Source: an uncultured Flavihumibacter sp.
GTDB taxonomy: Bacteria > Bacteroidota > Bacteroidia > Chitinophagales > Chitinophagaceae
NCBI GenBank assembly: GCA_902168105.1
Contig: CABHOY010000065.1
Span: 118,685 to 182,684 of the forward strand
DNA: 64,000 bases
Direction: 5' to 3'
The position numbers were made by a program, and so were the translations under genes. Below, one piece after another: positions 18,301 through 25,765 of the stretch. A model generated the notes under the pieces. That model had not been told where the DNA came from. It saw nothing but the letters and a program-made list of their open reading frames with translations, and did no database searches. Each line of letters begins with the position of its first letter. The first letter of the stretch is position 1.

Positions 18301-18532
18301 ACCCTACACTTCTAACAATCAATACAGCATTGTTGTTATTTACGTTCAGTTTGAAATTTCCATTCTGATCTGATGTGGTTCCTGTGTTTGTCCCTTTTAG
18401 TTGGATTGTTGCGAAAGGTATAGGTAACCCATCGGCGCCGGTGACTTTACCGGTAACCTGACGTTGTTGAGCATACGTCAGCGTTACGCTCACCATAAGC
18501 ACGGTGAAAAAGAGTAAGGCTCTTTTCTTCAT
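15341..18532 (-). CDS. SusC/RagA-family TonB-dependent outer membrane transporter
   Basis: The ATG at 18532 (MKKRALLFFTVLMVSV) gives 1063 residues with a clean signal peptide; an in-frame ATG 57 bases upstream adds a stretch unlike a signal peptide. Domain order is signal peptide, carboxypeptidase-like regulatory domain (QRQVTGKVTGADGLPIPFATIQLKG), plug with LQEVVVTALN and AADINPDDIASVSVLKGAAAAALYG, then a barrel ending FGANVRFRF. There is no STN domain. It is co-transcribed with the SusD gene downstream. The 470-base upstream gap should hold its promoter. No hydrolase or regulator lies next to it. Confidence 0.95.
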   Translation of the reverse strand: MKKRALLFFTVLMVSVTLTYAQQRQVTGKVTGADGLPIPFATIQLKGTNTGTTSDQNGNFKLNVNNNNAVLIVRSVGYEAQDIAVGSNATLAVSLKADDQNLQEVVVTALNVKRNKNELPYSAQIVNAEELNRTRDANVTTSLSGKVSGLEIRKNNTLGGSTNIVLRGTKSLTGNNQALFVVDGVPVDNSNTNSKDQRTGRSGYDYGNAAADINPDDIASVSVLKGAAAAALYGSRASNGVVMITTKKGNRGVNVTVNSGVNIGKVDKSTFVKYQQDYGAGYGDYWTEEDIDGDGTLDKVVNTVDDASYGPKYDPNLMVYHWDAFYEGSPNFGKKRAYVAPANDATHFFRTAVGTNNSAVIDGSSDKGNFKLGYTKSVDQGIMPNSRIGKDLINFGASYNLSSKLTASASVNTSLIKGQGRYGTGYDSRNLMTNFRQWWETNVDVKDQEAAYQREKKNITWNQQYPGSLDPAYWDNPYWTRYENFENDKRTRNFGNIALNYNVTDWFNVLGRVSLDTYNEMQEERTAVGSLDVSEYKRFEHTFSEYNYDLLLNFNKNISQDLTFKGILGGNIRRTRNGSILSKTNGGLLIPRLYALLNTANPIEAPVEIATIEEVDGVFASANFGFKELLFLDLSMRRDQSSTLPEGNNSYYYPAASLGFVFSKLMPQATWLSSGKVRINYAEVGSTAPPLYTKNYYEVATGIDGNPLASVDGTKYNPDLKSERTKSFEAGLEMAFLQNRLGFDATYYRLNTVDQIVPLPVSTATGFDYKVINAGNIQNHGIELSLFGTPVRTKDFSWNINLNWSRNRNKVVSLPGITTLQLASFPGNITVNASVGQPYGTIIGTDYVYNEKGEKLMEDGYYKISPTSNNIIGNANPDWIGGITNTLKYKNLSLSFLVDVRQGGDLFSLDMYYGLATGLLPETAGKNDLGNESRAPLTNDSKSGGIIMPGVNADGKANTTRIANEFQTYGYSVNPDKAFVYDASYVKLREVSLSYSLPASITRRMAPFKGIDFSLIGRNLWIIHKNLPYADPDDAISSGNFQGYIGGSYPSTRTFGANVRFRF

Positions 18533-19005
18533 AAACGATTTAGATTTAATTGACAATAAAAAATACTCAGTCCCGAGGCCTGTAATCAATTGGCATAGAC
18601 CATCTTACACAAGCCCCTAACTTGCAAAAACCACTTTATGTTTACTAAAAATTCTGTTGTTGAAATAACCATCCGGGGAGAAGGCGGCAAGAACCTGGAT
18701 GGTTGTTTGTGGTACGGAAATACACTCATCCCTCTTACTAACGGAAATAGGATACCGCTGAGAACAGGTTGACATTGTTGTTTTACTAGCAGTAAGACAG
18801 GAAAAAGAGATTCCGACCTCTTTCATGATTACGATTTAGATTACGATTTAGATTTTGGTTGAGACCCACAATTTAGAGTTTTTTTTTCCTCTCATCCAAG
18901 AAAAATTTAACCTTTTTTTAAGAGAGCGGAAAAATAATATATGTACTAGATTACTTTAGAATAAGATATCGGGTAAAACTTAACATTGATTTTGTAACCA
19001 GATTC
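18533..19005. other. 473-base intergenic region upstream of the second SusC
   Basis: It lies between the SusC start and the stop of the helix-hairpin-helix/barrel gene, both on the minus strand, so it should hold the SusC promoter. No exact TAnnTTTG was seen close to the ATG. Two tandem 12-base copies of GATTACGATTTA occur at 18827-18850, followed by a half copy, and T-rich runs at about 18880 and 18912. A 69-codon minus-strand reading frame (18617-18826) and a 44-codon plus-strand frame (18638-18772) exist but neither has recognisable features. Confidence 0.6.
18827..18850. repeat. Two tandem 12-bp repeats
   Basis: GATTACGATTTA is repeated twice exactly, then continues as GATTTTGG. It lies upstream of the SusC gene and could be a binding site or a recent slippage product. 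Confidence 0.7.
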
Positions 19006-21021
19006 CTAGAATAAATATTGCATCTGGCACTGTATCATGCCTGAACGATTTCCCTCCACTTCATCCCACCCGCTGCCTGTGCTCTCCACCTGCCCGTAAA
19101 CCGTTTGCTGATAACGCATCCAGAGTGTCACACCCTTCTTAAATTTCCAACGTATACGGCACTGATATTGACGTCCCTCGCCCGATAAACGGGATACTGC
19201 ATACTCGTACAACATGCCCGAAGTGAGGGTATACATGCTGTTCTCTCCCTCTCCGGCAACAAACATGGTATAACGCATATATAATTGTAAGGGCCAGCGG
19301 GTACACTGGTAATTCACCTCCTGGAATAACAGAAACCCCTGCTGTTCCATTCCTTCCTGCCTGCGCCGGGTCACCTCCACCCTGCTCTTAATAGCGACGT
19401 TCTTCTCCATCTGAATGCCTGACTGCAACCGCCAGCTTTGGAACTCCATCCTTACCGGCGGAGGAAGAAAGGATATGTCATCCTTTCCATCCTGTTGTTT
19501 CACCGTATAGTTATATCTGATAAAGACCTCTGTCCGTTTGTCAGGTGTATAGGTGAGTGCAGCCAGCAGATCCCTCCCTCCTCCAGGTGCGGCAGAACGG
19601 TATTGTAACCACGGAAAGCGGAACTGGTCTGCATAGGCGTTTATTTTCAGCCGGCTATTTACTTTCATACTGATACCGGCATAGATGCCGTTTTCATTAA
19701 CCGGCCTGTAAAACTCTCCCCAGGCATCTGCATAAAAAGATTGGTACGCTCTGTTGTAATTGCGATATAACAGTACCATATCCACGTTCGCTGTTGCACT
19801 GACCAGTACTCCGCTTATCAAAGCTGTTTTCCCATTGCCACTCATCGCCCCTTCTCCAAAGAAATGCAGTCCTTTCCAGGTGACTTCGAAGTCAGTGCTG
19901 ACTGCTGTCAGTTTATCGCCTTCAAATGCAAAGCGTTGATAAGGGGCCTCCCCTTTTTCTGTAGGAGCGGATAATGTATGATGGATAACATTTATACCCG
20001 CTTTCCAGTTACGGTCAGTAATAGAAATATTCCCGCCTGTTGTCATTTGCCCCAGCGTATGTCGTTTAGCCAGCTCTGTCAATGACCTGTGGTAACCGCT
20101 GCTGTTAGTGATACTGCCATCCAGCTGGCGGAATGACAGAAAAGCTGTCCCCTCCCATTTTCCATCTGCCACTGTAATACCTGCACCGCGATAAAAATTG
20201 AATTCACCCGCAGATGCATATGGCTTTAACAATTCTCCTTCCCTTTTTACCTGCATTACCGCAGCTCCTTTTCCAAAGGCCAGGGACTGCCAGTTCAACA
20301 ATCCCTGGCCCATATTGACAGTAAAGTCGCCAAGCGCCAATGCCCTGATCTTTTTATATTGTTTCACAAAAAGATGTGCACTGTAGAAGTCAAAGCCCTG
20401 TGGGTTGGAACGGCCGAAAAAAGCTTCGCCTGCATCTTTCTCCATTACCAGTCCCCAACTCATGTATCGAGGGAAATTATACCTGTAACGCAGCAGCAAT
20501 CTGTCAGGACTGCCCAGGTATTGTGCAGTGGTACTATCCGTATGCAGATATCCCCTGCTGGTTTGCAGTTGCCTGCCATAGCGGAGAAACAGGGAATGAT
20601 CGCCTTTTTTTATATAGTCTTTCAGTGTATATACCGGTTCCAGGTCGTTACCTGCCCTTACATAAGGTAGTATGTTGCTGATCAGTTGTTCGTCCCAACC
20701 CGGTATGGCCTGCAATTCATAAATGCTGACCAGCTTTCCCATTTGTCGCCGGTATTGTAATAACTGATAGATCTGTGTAGCGGATAAGAGCCCTAATGAC
20801 CGCAAGACCGCTGCGTCGGCATTGTTCAGGTCAATTTTCCGGCGGGTATATCCCTGTAACTGTTGCCAGTGACCATCTTCCTCCGGTATGTTTTCTATAT
20901 GCGCTGCAACACCTTCCAAACGGCTTTCATCAATGGCATTCAGTCCGGGTTCTGTCTGCCTTGCCCTGGCCGTTTGATAAATGAGCAGCAGGCATATCAA
21001 TGCTGCTGTTTTAGTTCCCAT
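19006..21021 (-). CDS. Helix-hairpin-helix protein with predicted outer membrane beta-barrel
   Basis: A 671-residue exported protein. A signal peptide (residues 1-20) is followed by a ComEA-like helix-hairpin-helix segment (about residues 60-125: KIDLNNADAAVLRSLGLLS, then LVSIYELQAIPGWDE). From about residue 145 to the end the sequence alternates polar and aromatic residues in long strands (SLFLRYGRQLQTSRGYL, INAYADQFRFPWLQYRS) and ends in an aromatic residue (MQCQMQYLF-like), as in outer membrane barrels. Such HhH-barrel proteins are frequent in Bacteroidota but uncharacterised. Its start overlaps the preceding gene by 25 bases, implying translational coupling. DNA binding or uptake at the outer membrane is a tempting but unproven idea. 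Confidence 0.8.
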   Translation of the reverse strand: MGTKTAALICLLLIYQTARARQTEPGLNAIDESRLEGVAAHIENIPEEDGHWQQLQGYTRRKIDLNNADAAVLRSLGLLSATQIYQLLQYRRQMGKLVSIYELQAIPGWDEQLISNILPYVRAGNDLEPVYTLKDYIKKGDHSLFLRYGRQLQTSRGYLHTDSTTAQYLGSPDRLLLRYRYNFPRYMSWGLVMEKDAGEAFFGRSNPQGFDFYSAHLFVKQYKKIRALALGDFTVNMGQGLLNWQSLAFGKGAAVMQVKREGELLKPYASAGEFNFYRGAGITVADGKWEGTAFLSFRQLDGSITNSSGYHRSLTELAKRHTLGQMTTGGNISITDRNWKAGINVIHHTLSAPTEKGEAPYQRFAFEGDKLTAVSTDFEVTWKGLHFFGEGAMSGNGKTALISGVLVSATANVDMVLLYRNYNRAYQSFYADAWGEFYRPVNENGIYAGISMKVNSRLKINAYADQFRFPWLQYRSAAPGGGRDLLAALTYTPDKRTEVFIRYNYTVKQQDGKDDISFLPPPVRMEFQSWRLQSGIQMEKNVAIKSRVEVTRRRQEGMEQQGFLLFQEVNYQCTRWPLQLYMRYTMFVAGEGENSMYTLTSGMLYEYAVSRLSGEGRQYQCRIRWKFKKGVTLWMRYQQTVYGQVESTGSGWDEVEGNRSGMIQCQMQYLF

Positions 21022-21815
21022 ACAATTGCGGTTGCAGGTGTGATACCCAGTTGCGGATGATGACTGGCGGAAAGCAGTATGTATAACTGGCGCAGTGTAA
21101 TGCCTATCGCAGCGTTGCTAAGCTGCGGATCGGTACACATGCCCAGTTGCAGGGACAACTGTTTAATGATGCGGTACTCGCACATCACCTTAGTTACAGT
21201 TGATGTACCTGTTTCACTGGAGACGGCTGCGCTCAGCAAAAAGGCGGGCGTTATTTCATACCCAATACCTGCCCTATAAATGGAAGGTACCTTTTCATTT
21301 TCTAGTTGTTGCAGTTCGCTAACGGTAGGATTAAATGCCTGTACTCCCATATGTAGTTGCGGCGTAAGATGCATCAGGCAACTTAGCTCGAAAGCGAAAG
21401 CGCGGGCGGTTGTGTACTGCGGAATGATCCTGGACAGATAATTTACCTGCATGCCTATACTAAAACGATCGCCCAGCGTTCTGCCATATGCCAAGCCTAT
21501 TGTTTGCCGGCGATAGTCAATATAACCGGATTGCTGTAAATGCAATCCGAAACCACCATGCCTGACAGGCATTGCCAGTGCAGCGGTATGCGTACTGATC
21601 TCCTTCAGCATGAAGCGTCTCTCAGTGCCTGCGCCTGCAGTCACCACCGGTACATATGCCAGTGCCGCCTGGTTTTGCAGGGCTGTCAGTAACTGGTGAA
21701 AATTCCGGCTGTACGTGCCGGCAAACGGCTGCTTGTCTACTGCGAGCCAAACAAGTTGCGCACAAATAACTAATGTGCACATTGTGCAAACAATGGTTGC
21801 AATGATCTTTTTCAT
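20997..21815 (-). CDS. Predicted outer membrane barrel protein (PorV/PorQ-like style)
   Basis: The ATG at 21815 (MKKIIATIVCTMCTLVICAQ) gives 272 residues with a signal peptide; an in-frame ATG 42 bases upstream adds a non-signal extension. The mature part reads like a small FadL/PorV-type barrel: an N-terminal GTYSRNFHQLLTALQNQAAL segment, then regular amphipathic strands (TIGLAYGRTLGDRFSIGMQ) and repeated GxG turns. A specific family cannot be assigned with confidence. It overlaps the helix-hairpin-helix/barrel gene by 25 bases and is probably its functional partner. Confidence 0.75.
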   Translation of the reverse strand: MKKIIATIVCTMCTLVICAQLVWLAVDKQPFAGTYSRNFHQLLTALQNQAALAYVPVVTAGAGTERRFMLKEISTHTAALAMPVRHGGFGLHLQQSGYIDYRRQTIGLAYGRTLGDRFSIGMQVNYLSRIIPQYTTARAFAFELSCLMHLTPQLHMGVQAFNPTVSELQQLENEKVPSIYRAGIGYEITPAFLLSAAVSSETGTSTVTKVMCEYRIIKQLSLQLGMCTDPQLSNAAIGITLRQLYILLSASHHPQLGITPATAIVWELKQQH

Positions 21816-21890
21816 CTGCTTTAAAATGGTTGGATTAGCTGGTTTTTCAAATGGCATGTTAAGCCGGTACAGGTCAACATGTTAACAAAC

Positions 21891-21919
21891 AAAAAGTCTC
21901 CTTACGTGTGTAAGGAGAC
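21891..21919 (-). terminator. Terminator of the deoxynucleoside kinase gene
   Basis: GTCTCCTTAC (21896-21905) pairs perfectly with GTAAGGAGAC (21910-21919). On the minus strand it is followed by a TTTTTGTTTGTT tract. Confidence 0.88.
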
Positions 21920-21965
21920 AATATTAGAATTAAATCTTTATTTAAAAAAAACTATATCATAATGA

Positions 21966-22601
21966 TCAGAACAGACCATATAACTGAGAGTCTATTTTCG
22001 ATATGATCTCTCCGAGATCTTCTTCACTTTCCGGGAACTTATTCTTGTCGATATCTATGATCAGGAGCGGGCCTTCGGAATATTTTTCTATCCAGTTATT
22101 ATAATATTCGTTCAGTCTTTTCAGATAATCCAGGCGGATATTTTCTTCGTATTCCCTGCCTCTTTTCTGGATCTGCGCTACCAGTGTTGGCACGGATGCA
22201 CGCAGGTAGATGAGCAGGTCCGGAGGTTTCACCATGGACTTCAGTGTTTCGAAGAAGTTGAAGTAGTTGTCAAAATCACGTTTGGTCATCAGTCCCATTT
22301 CATACAGGTTGGGTGCAAAGATGTGTGCATCTTCGTAGATGGTACGGTCCTGGATGACGATCTCATTTCCGTTCTGTATGTCGAGTAACTGTTTTAAACG
22401 GCCGTGCAGGAAGTATACCTGCAGGTTGAATGACCAGCGCGGCATGTCTTCATAAAAATCATTGAGGTAAGGATTATGCTCAACGTCTTCGAACTGGGGC
22501 GCCCATTTATAATGTTTTGACAGCAGCTCAGTAAGTGTGGTTTTGCCGGCGCCAATGTTCCCGGCTATAGCTATATGTTTGATCTTGCTTTGTTTTGCCA
22601 T
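21966..22601 (-). CDS. Deoxynucleoside kinase (deoxyadenosine/deoxyguanosine kinase type)
   Basis: Phosphorylates deoxynucleosides for dNTP salvage. The 211-residue protein (ATG at 22601, MAKQSK) has the P-loop GNIGAGKTTL near residue 17, the substrate motif IVIQDRTIYEDAHIFA, and the LID-type arginine segment KRGREYEENIRLDYL. These are typical of the dNK/TK2-like family. The annotated start could be six codons further upstream. It ends at a strong terminator. Substrate preference cannot be decided from sequence. Confidence 0.93.
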   Translation of the reverse strand: MAKQSKIKHIAIAGNIGAGKTTLTELLSKHYKWAPQFEDVEHNPYLNDFYEDMPRWSFNLQVYFLHGRLKQLLDIQNGNEIVIQDRTIYEDAHIFAPNLYEMGLMTKRDFDNYFNFFETLKSMVKPPDLLIYLRASVPTLVAQIQKRGREYEENIRLDYLKRLNEYYNNWIEKYSEGPLLIIDIDKNKFPESEEDLGEIISKIDSQLYGLF

Positions 22602-22640
22602 GATAATATCAGGGGTCACTAATCATTCAATTGCAGCCGA

Positions 22641-22722
22641 TAAGTGGCAGCAAGTCGCTAGTTGACAACCTAAAATTTACAAATTATTTGATTATCAATC
22701 GAAAAAACTTGCTACCACCTTA
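22641..22722 (-). promoter_or_regulatory. Inverted repeat between trpS and the kinase gene
   Basis: AAGTGGCAGCAAGT (22642-22655) faces ACTTGCTACCACCT (22707-22720). The two non-matching positions become G-U pairs only in minus-strand RNA. The 51-base loop is A/T rich. It could be a leader structure of the kinase mRNA or part of the trpS 3' end; there is no T run after the second arm. Confidence 0.45.
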
Positions 22723-22742
22723 TACGGCAATATAAGTAATGA

Positions 22743-23747
22743 CTAGTAATAGTTAATTCCTATGAGTTTCCTCGCTTGTTGCAAAGTTTGTGCCGCACTT
22801 TCCCTGGCTTTTTCCGCACCTTCTTTCATGATACGGTTCAGGTAAGCAGGGTCATTCTGCAATGCAAGTGCCTTTTCCCTGATAGGAGCAATGAAGTTCA
22901 CCATATCCTCTCCCAACTGCTTTTTCATATCTCCGTAACGGATAGTCTGATTATCGTAAGTATCACGGAAATGTTTGATCACGTCCGGTGTACTTACCTG
23001 TTCCATCAGCAGGAAGAGATTCGTGATAGCTTCCGACATAGGCGTACCTGGTTCGATAGGTCCGCTGTCAGTTTTTGCTTTAGCCAGTTTTTTACGGATC
23101 AGTTCATCGGTGTCGGCTAGATACAACGTAGCCATCTGGTTTTCGCTCTTGCTCATTTTTCCACCGCCATCGAGGCTTGGTATTTTTACCAGATCATCTC
23201 CGAAATTGAATGCTACCGGGTCCGGGAACAGTTCGCCGTAACGCTCGTTGAAACGTTGCGCAAAGTTGCGGGCCATTTCCAGATGCTGCTCCTGGTCTTT
23301 ACCTACCGGTACTTTTACAGCACGGTGGATCAGGATATCGGCGCTCATAAGCACCGGATAAGTCAGGAGACCAGCGTTCACATTTTCTGGCTGTAAGCGT
23401 ACTTTATCTTTAAAGGTAGGTACCCTTTCAAGTTCCCCCTTGTAAGCCATCATATTGAGTAAGAGGTACAATTCTGCAATCTCCGGAACATCGCTCTGCG
23501 CATACAAAGCTACCTTTTCAGGGTCCAGGCCGGACGCAATATTTTCTGCCAGTACACGGAACACATTGCCGCGCAGGTCTTTAGGATCAGGATGGGTGGT
23601 GAGGGAATGCCAGTCAGCTACAAAGAAATAACAGTTAAATGTTTCCTGCATCCTGATGTAGTTGCGGATAGCGCCAAAATAATTGCCTAAGTGTAAATAC
23701 CCGGTAGAGCGGATCCCGCTTACCACTATTTCTTTTGATGTAGCCAT
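22743..23747 (-). CDS. trpS: Tryptophanyl-tRNA synthetase
   Basis: Class I aminoacyl-tRNA synthetase charging tRNA-Trp. The ATG at 23747 (MATSKEIVVSG) gives 334 residues, the normal bacterial length; an upstream in-frame ATG adds ten residues that would overlap the likely promoter. The HIGH-like motif is YLHLGNYFGA and the KMSKS motif is GGGKMSKSENQ. Family sequences VADWHSLTTHPDP and PVGKDQEQHLEMARNFAQRFN are present. Single gene transcribed away from gatC. Confidence 0.96.
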   Translation of the reverse strand: MATSKEIVVSGIRSTGYLHLGNYFGAIRNYIRMQETFNCYFFVADWHSLTTHPDPKDLRGNVFRVLAENIASGLDPEKVALYAQSDVPEIAELYLLLNMMAYKGELERVPTFKDKVRLQPENVNAGLLTYPVLMSADILIHRAVKVPVGKDQEQHLEMARNFAQRFNERYGELFPDPVAFNFGDDLVKIPSLDGGGKMSKSENQMATLYLADTDELIRKKLAKAKTDSGPIEPGTPMSEAITNLFLLMEQVSTPDVIKHFRDTYDNQTIRYGDMKKQLGEDMVNFIAPIREKALALQNDPAYLNRIMKEGAEKARESAAQTLQQARKLIGINYY

Positions 23748-23855
23748 AATGGGGTGCAAAATAAGGAATTTGCCCATTATGGACTATCGACTATTTAAGG
23801 TAACTTTAACGCGGACCATGTCCGATAATTATTATTTTTTCATTTAATTTGATTT

Positions 23856-24146
23856 ATGGAAGTGAATGAGACGCTGGTACAGCAACTGGCAGACCTGGCC
23901 AGGCTTGAGTTCAGCGACCAGGAGAAAAAAGAGATCAAGGGAGACCTGCAGCGAATGATCACCTTTGTGGAGAAGCTAAATGAGCTGGATACTACTCACG
24001 TAAAACCATTATTGCATCTGACGGCGGACAGAAACGTGCTGAGAGAAGACACTGTAGTCCCTTCCATAACCCGGGAAGAAGGCTTAAAGAACGCCCCTGC
24101 TGCCAACGATCAGTACTTCAAAGTGCCGAAAGTTATCAAGAAATAG
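23856..24146 (+). CDS. gatC: Asp/Glu-tRNA amidotransferase subunit C
   Basis: A 96-residue GatC, the small subunit that holds GatA and GatB together in the enzyme converting misacylated Glu-tRNA(Gln) or Asp-tRNA(Asn). It shows the family pattern ETLVQQLADLARLEFSDQEK, FVEKLNELDTTHVKPLLH and LREDTVVPS...NAPAANDQYFKVPKVIKK. gatA and gatB are not in the window. It starts a plus-strand group with an ABC ATPase 25 bases downstream. Confidence 0.95.
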   Translation: MEVNETLVQQLADLARLEFSDQEKKEIKGDLQRMITFVEKLNELDTTHVKPLLHLTADRNVLREDTVVPSITREEGLKNAPAANDQYFKVPKVIKK

Positions 24147-24171
24147 ATCAACCTTGTAATGCTATAAATCT

Positions 24172-24897
24172 ATGCGCCCAAGTTCCGTCATCCATTTGGA
24201 AAACATTCGTAAAAGCTATTTCATTGGCAAGAATGAACTCCCAGTACTGAAAGGTATTGATCTGGACATTTTTAAAAATGAATATGTAGCGCTGATGGGC
24301 CCTTCAGGCTCCGGTAAATCCACGCTCATGAATATGCTGGGTTGCCTTGACACGCCTACCAGCGGCAAGTATATACTGAGTGGACACGATGTAAGTAAAA
24401 TGGAAGACGACGCTCTTGCAAGTGTGCGCAATAAGGAGATCGGCTTTGTATTCCAGCAGTTTAACCTGATGCCCCGTCTCAGTGCGCTGGAAAACGTAGC
24501 AGTGCCGCTGATCTATGCCGGCATTCCCAAGAAAGAACGGGACGACAAGGCCCGTCATATGTTGGAAAGAGTCGGCCTGGGAGAGCGTTACAAACATAAA
24601 CCTAATGAACTTTCCGGAGGTCAGTGTCAGCGTGTGGCTATTGCCCGCGCCCTGGTCAATGACCCTTCCCTGATACTGGCGGACGAGCCTACCGGTAACC
24701 TGGATACAAAAACATCTATTGAGATCATGGAGATATTCGGAAAGATACACGCTTCCGGCAATACCGTGGTGCTCGTAACCCATGAAGAGGACATCGCCGC
24801 TCACGCCCGCCGTGTAGTGCGTTTACGCGACGGTCTGATAGAATCTGACAGGCTGAATGAAGAAATACTTGCAGACGCCGTAAAATCCAATCAGTAA
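24172..24897 (+). CDS. ABC transporter ATP-binding protein (MacB/LolD-like)
   Basis: A 241-residue ATPase. Walker A is GPSGSGKST (about residue 42), the Q-loop is FVFQQFNLMP, the signature is LSGGQCQRVAIARAL, Walker B is LILADEPTGNLD and the H-loop is LVTHEED. The overall pattern is that of MacB/LolD/FtsE-type ATPases, which power lipoprotein extraction or efflux. The residue after LSGGQ is Cys rather than the usual Gln. No permease gene lies nearby; the partner must be elsewhere. It sits between gatC and a cobalamin adenosyltransferase in a plausible three-gene run. Confidence 0.92.
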   Translation: MRPSSVIHLENIRKSYFIGKNELPVLKGIDLDIFKNEYVALMGPSGSGKSTLMNMLGCLDTPTSGKYILSGHDVSKMEDDALASVRNKEIGFVFQQFNLMPRLSALENVAVPLIYAGIPKKERDDKARHMLERVGLGERYKHKPNELSGGQCQRVAIARALVNDPSLILADEPTGNLDTKTSIEIMEIFGKIHASGNTVVLVTHEEDIAAHARRVVRLRDGLIESDRLNEEILADAVKSNQ

Positions 24898-24908
24898 ACA
24901 CCTCACTG

Positions 24909-25484
24909 ATGTCATTTAAGATCTACACCAAAACAGGCGATCAGGGTAAAACCGCCCTGATCGGGGGTACCAAAGTGCCTAAAAGTAACCTTCGCATAGA
25001 CGCTTACGGAACCGTAGACGAGCTCAATTCTTATATTGGCCTGGTAAGTGATCACCTGTCAGCATATACTGACACGGTTGCCCTTCTGCGCGAAATACAG
25101 GACCGTCTTTTCACGATCGGCTCATCCCTGGCATGTGACCCTGACAAGGACACAAAGATGCGAATTCCCGACCTGCATGCGGCCGATATTACATTGCTTG
25201 AAAATAGTATAGATAAAATGAACGAAGTGTTGCCGGAAATGAAGTCATTCATTATTCCCGGCGGCCATGTAGCGGTATCTACCTGTCATATCGCCCGTTG
25301 CGTATGCCGGAGGGCAGAACGCCTCTGTGTGGGATTGCAGGAGCAGCAGCAGTTCATTGAACCACTGGTGCTGCAATATATGAACCGGCTGAGCGACTAT
25401 TTGTTTGTCCTGGCCCGCTGGATCGGGCATCAGTTACAGGTGGCGGAAATTCCCTGGAAGGCGAGGCTTACGGATAAGCCGTGA
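24909..25484 (+). CDS. Cob(I)alamin adenosyltransferase, PduO type
   Basis: Transfers the adenosyl group of ATP to cob(I)alamin to make coenzyme B12. The 191-residue protein begins with KIYTKTGDQGKTALIGGTKV (ATP-binding), then RIDAYGTVDELNSYIGL, and has the conserved CVCRRAERLC helix and a final LVLQYMNRLSDYLFVLARW. This is the PduO/MMAB family, unrelated to CobA and EutT. It begins 11 bases after the ABC ATPase stop. Confidence 0.95.
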   Translation: MSFKIYTKTGDQGKTALIGGTKVPKSNLRIDAYGTVDELNSYIGLVSDHLSAYTDTVALLREIQDRLFTIGSSLACDPDKDTKMRIPDLHAADITLLENSIDKMNEVLPEMKSFIIPGGHVAVSTCHIARCVCRRAERLCVGLQEQQQFIEPLVLQYMNRLSDYLFVLARWIGHQLQVAEIPWKARLTDKP

Positions 25485-25648
25485 TCCGGCTTCGATTGAT
25501 TCCCTATTCTGGTTCTGTTTCCAATTCAATTTCCCGGTTCGGTTTCCCTGTCCGGTTCATCACGATTTCCCGGAGTACGAACCCGGGGTACAAATAAGAC
25601 GCCCCCTACGGGGTCGACCCACCTGGGGTGATGATATTATATACGCTT

Positions 25649-25692
25649 ATACATGACGTATACATGCTTTATACACGACGCATACCCGACGC
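25649..25692. repeat. Four degenerate 11-bp tandem units
   Basis: Units ATACATGACGT, ATACATGCTTT, ATACACGACGC and ATACCCGACGC follow each other without gaps; partial units flank them. All begin with ATAC and the period is exactly 11 bases. Confidence 0.75.
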
Positions 25693-25718
25693 ATAGTTGG
25701 ACTTAAAGCGTCGCTGAT

Positions 25719-25751
25719 ATGCCTCTAATATGCCTTATATATGCCTTTATG
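25719..25751. repeat. Three degenerate 11-bp tandem units, second type
   Basis: Units ATGCCTCTAAT, ATGCCTTATAT and ATGCCTTTATG are contiguous, again with an 11-base period but a different core from the array 27 bases upstream. Confidence 0.75.
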
Positions 25752-25765
25752 TTGGGCCTGAGAGG

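Larger units (their letters stand above)
25485..25765. other. 281-base intergenic region with short-period repeats
   Basis: It separates convergent genes. The first half holds several GC-rich short inverted repeats (around 25570-25635, for example CCCC-CTAC-GGGG). The second half holds two 11-bp periodic arrays described separately. No gene or clear terminator was found. Confidence 0.6.

Noticed and set aside
18617..18826. Minus-strand frame of 69 codons rich in Ser, Thr and Cys upstream of the second SusC
   Set aside because: It could suggest a lanthipeptide-like precursor, but there is no recognisable leader, cleavage motif or modification gene nearby, and no promoter or terminator frames it.
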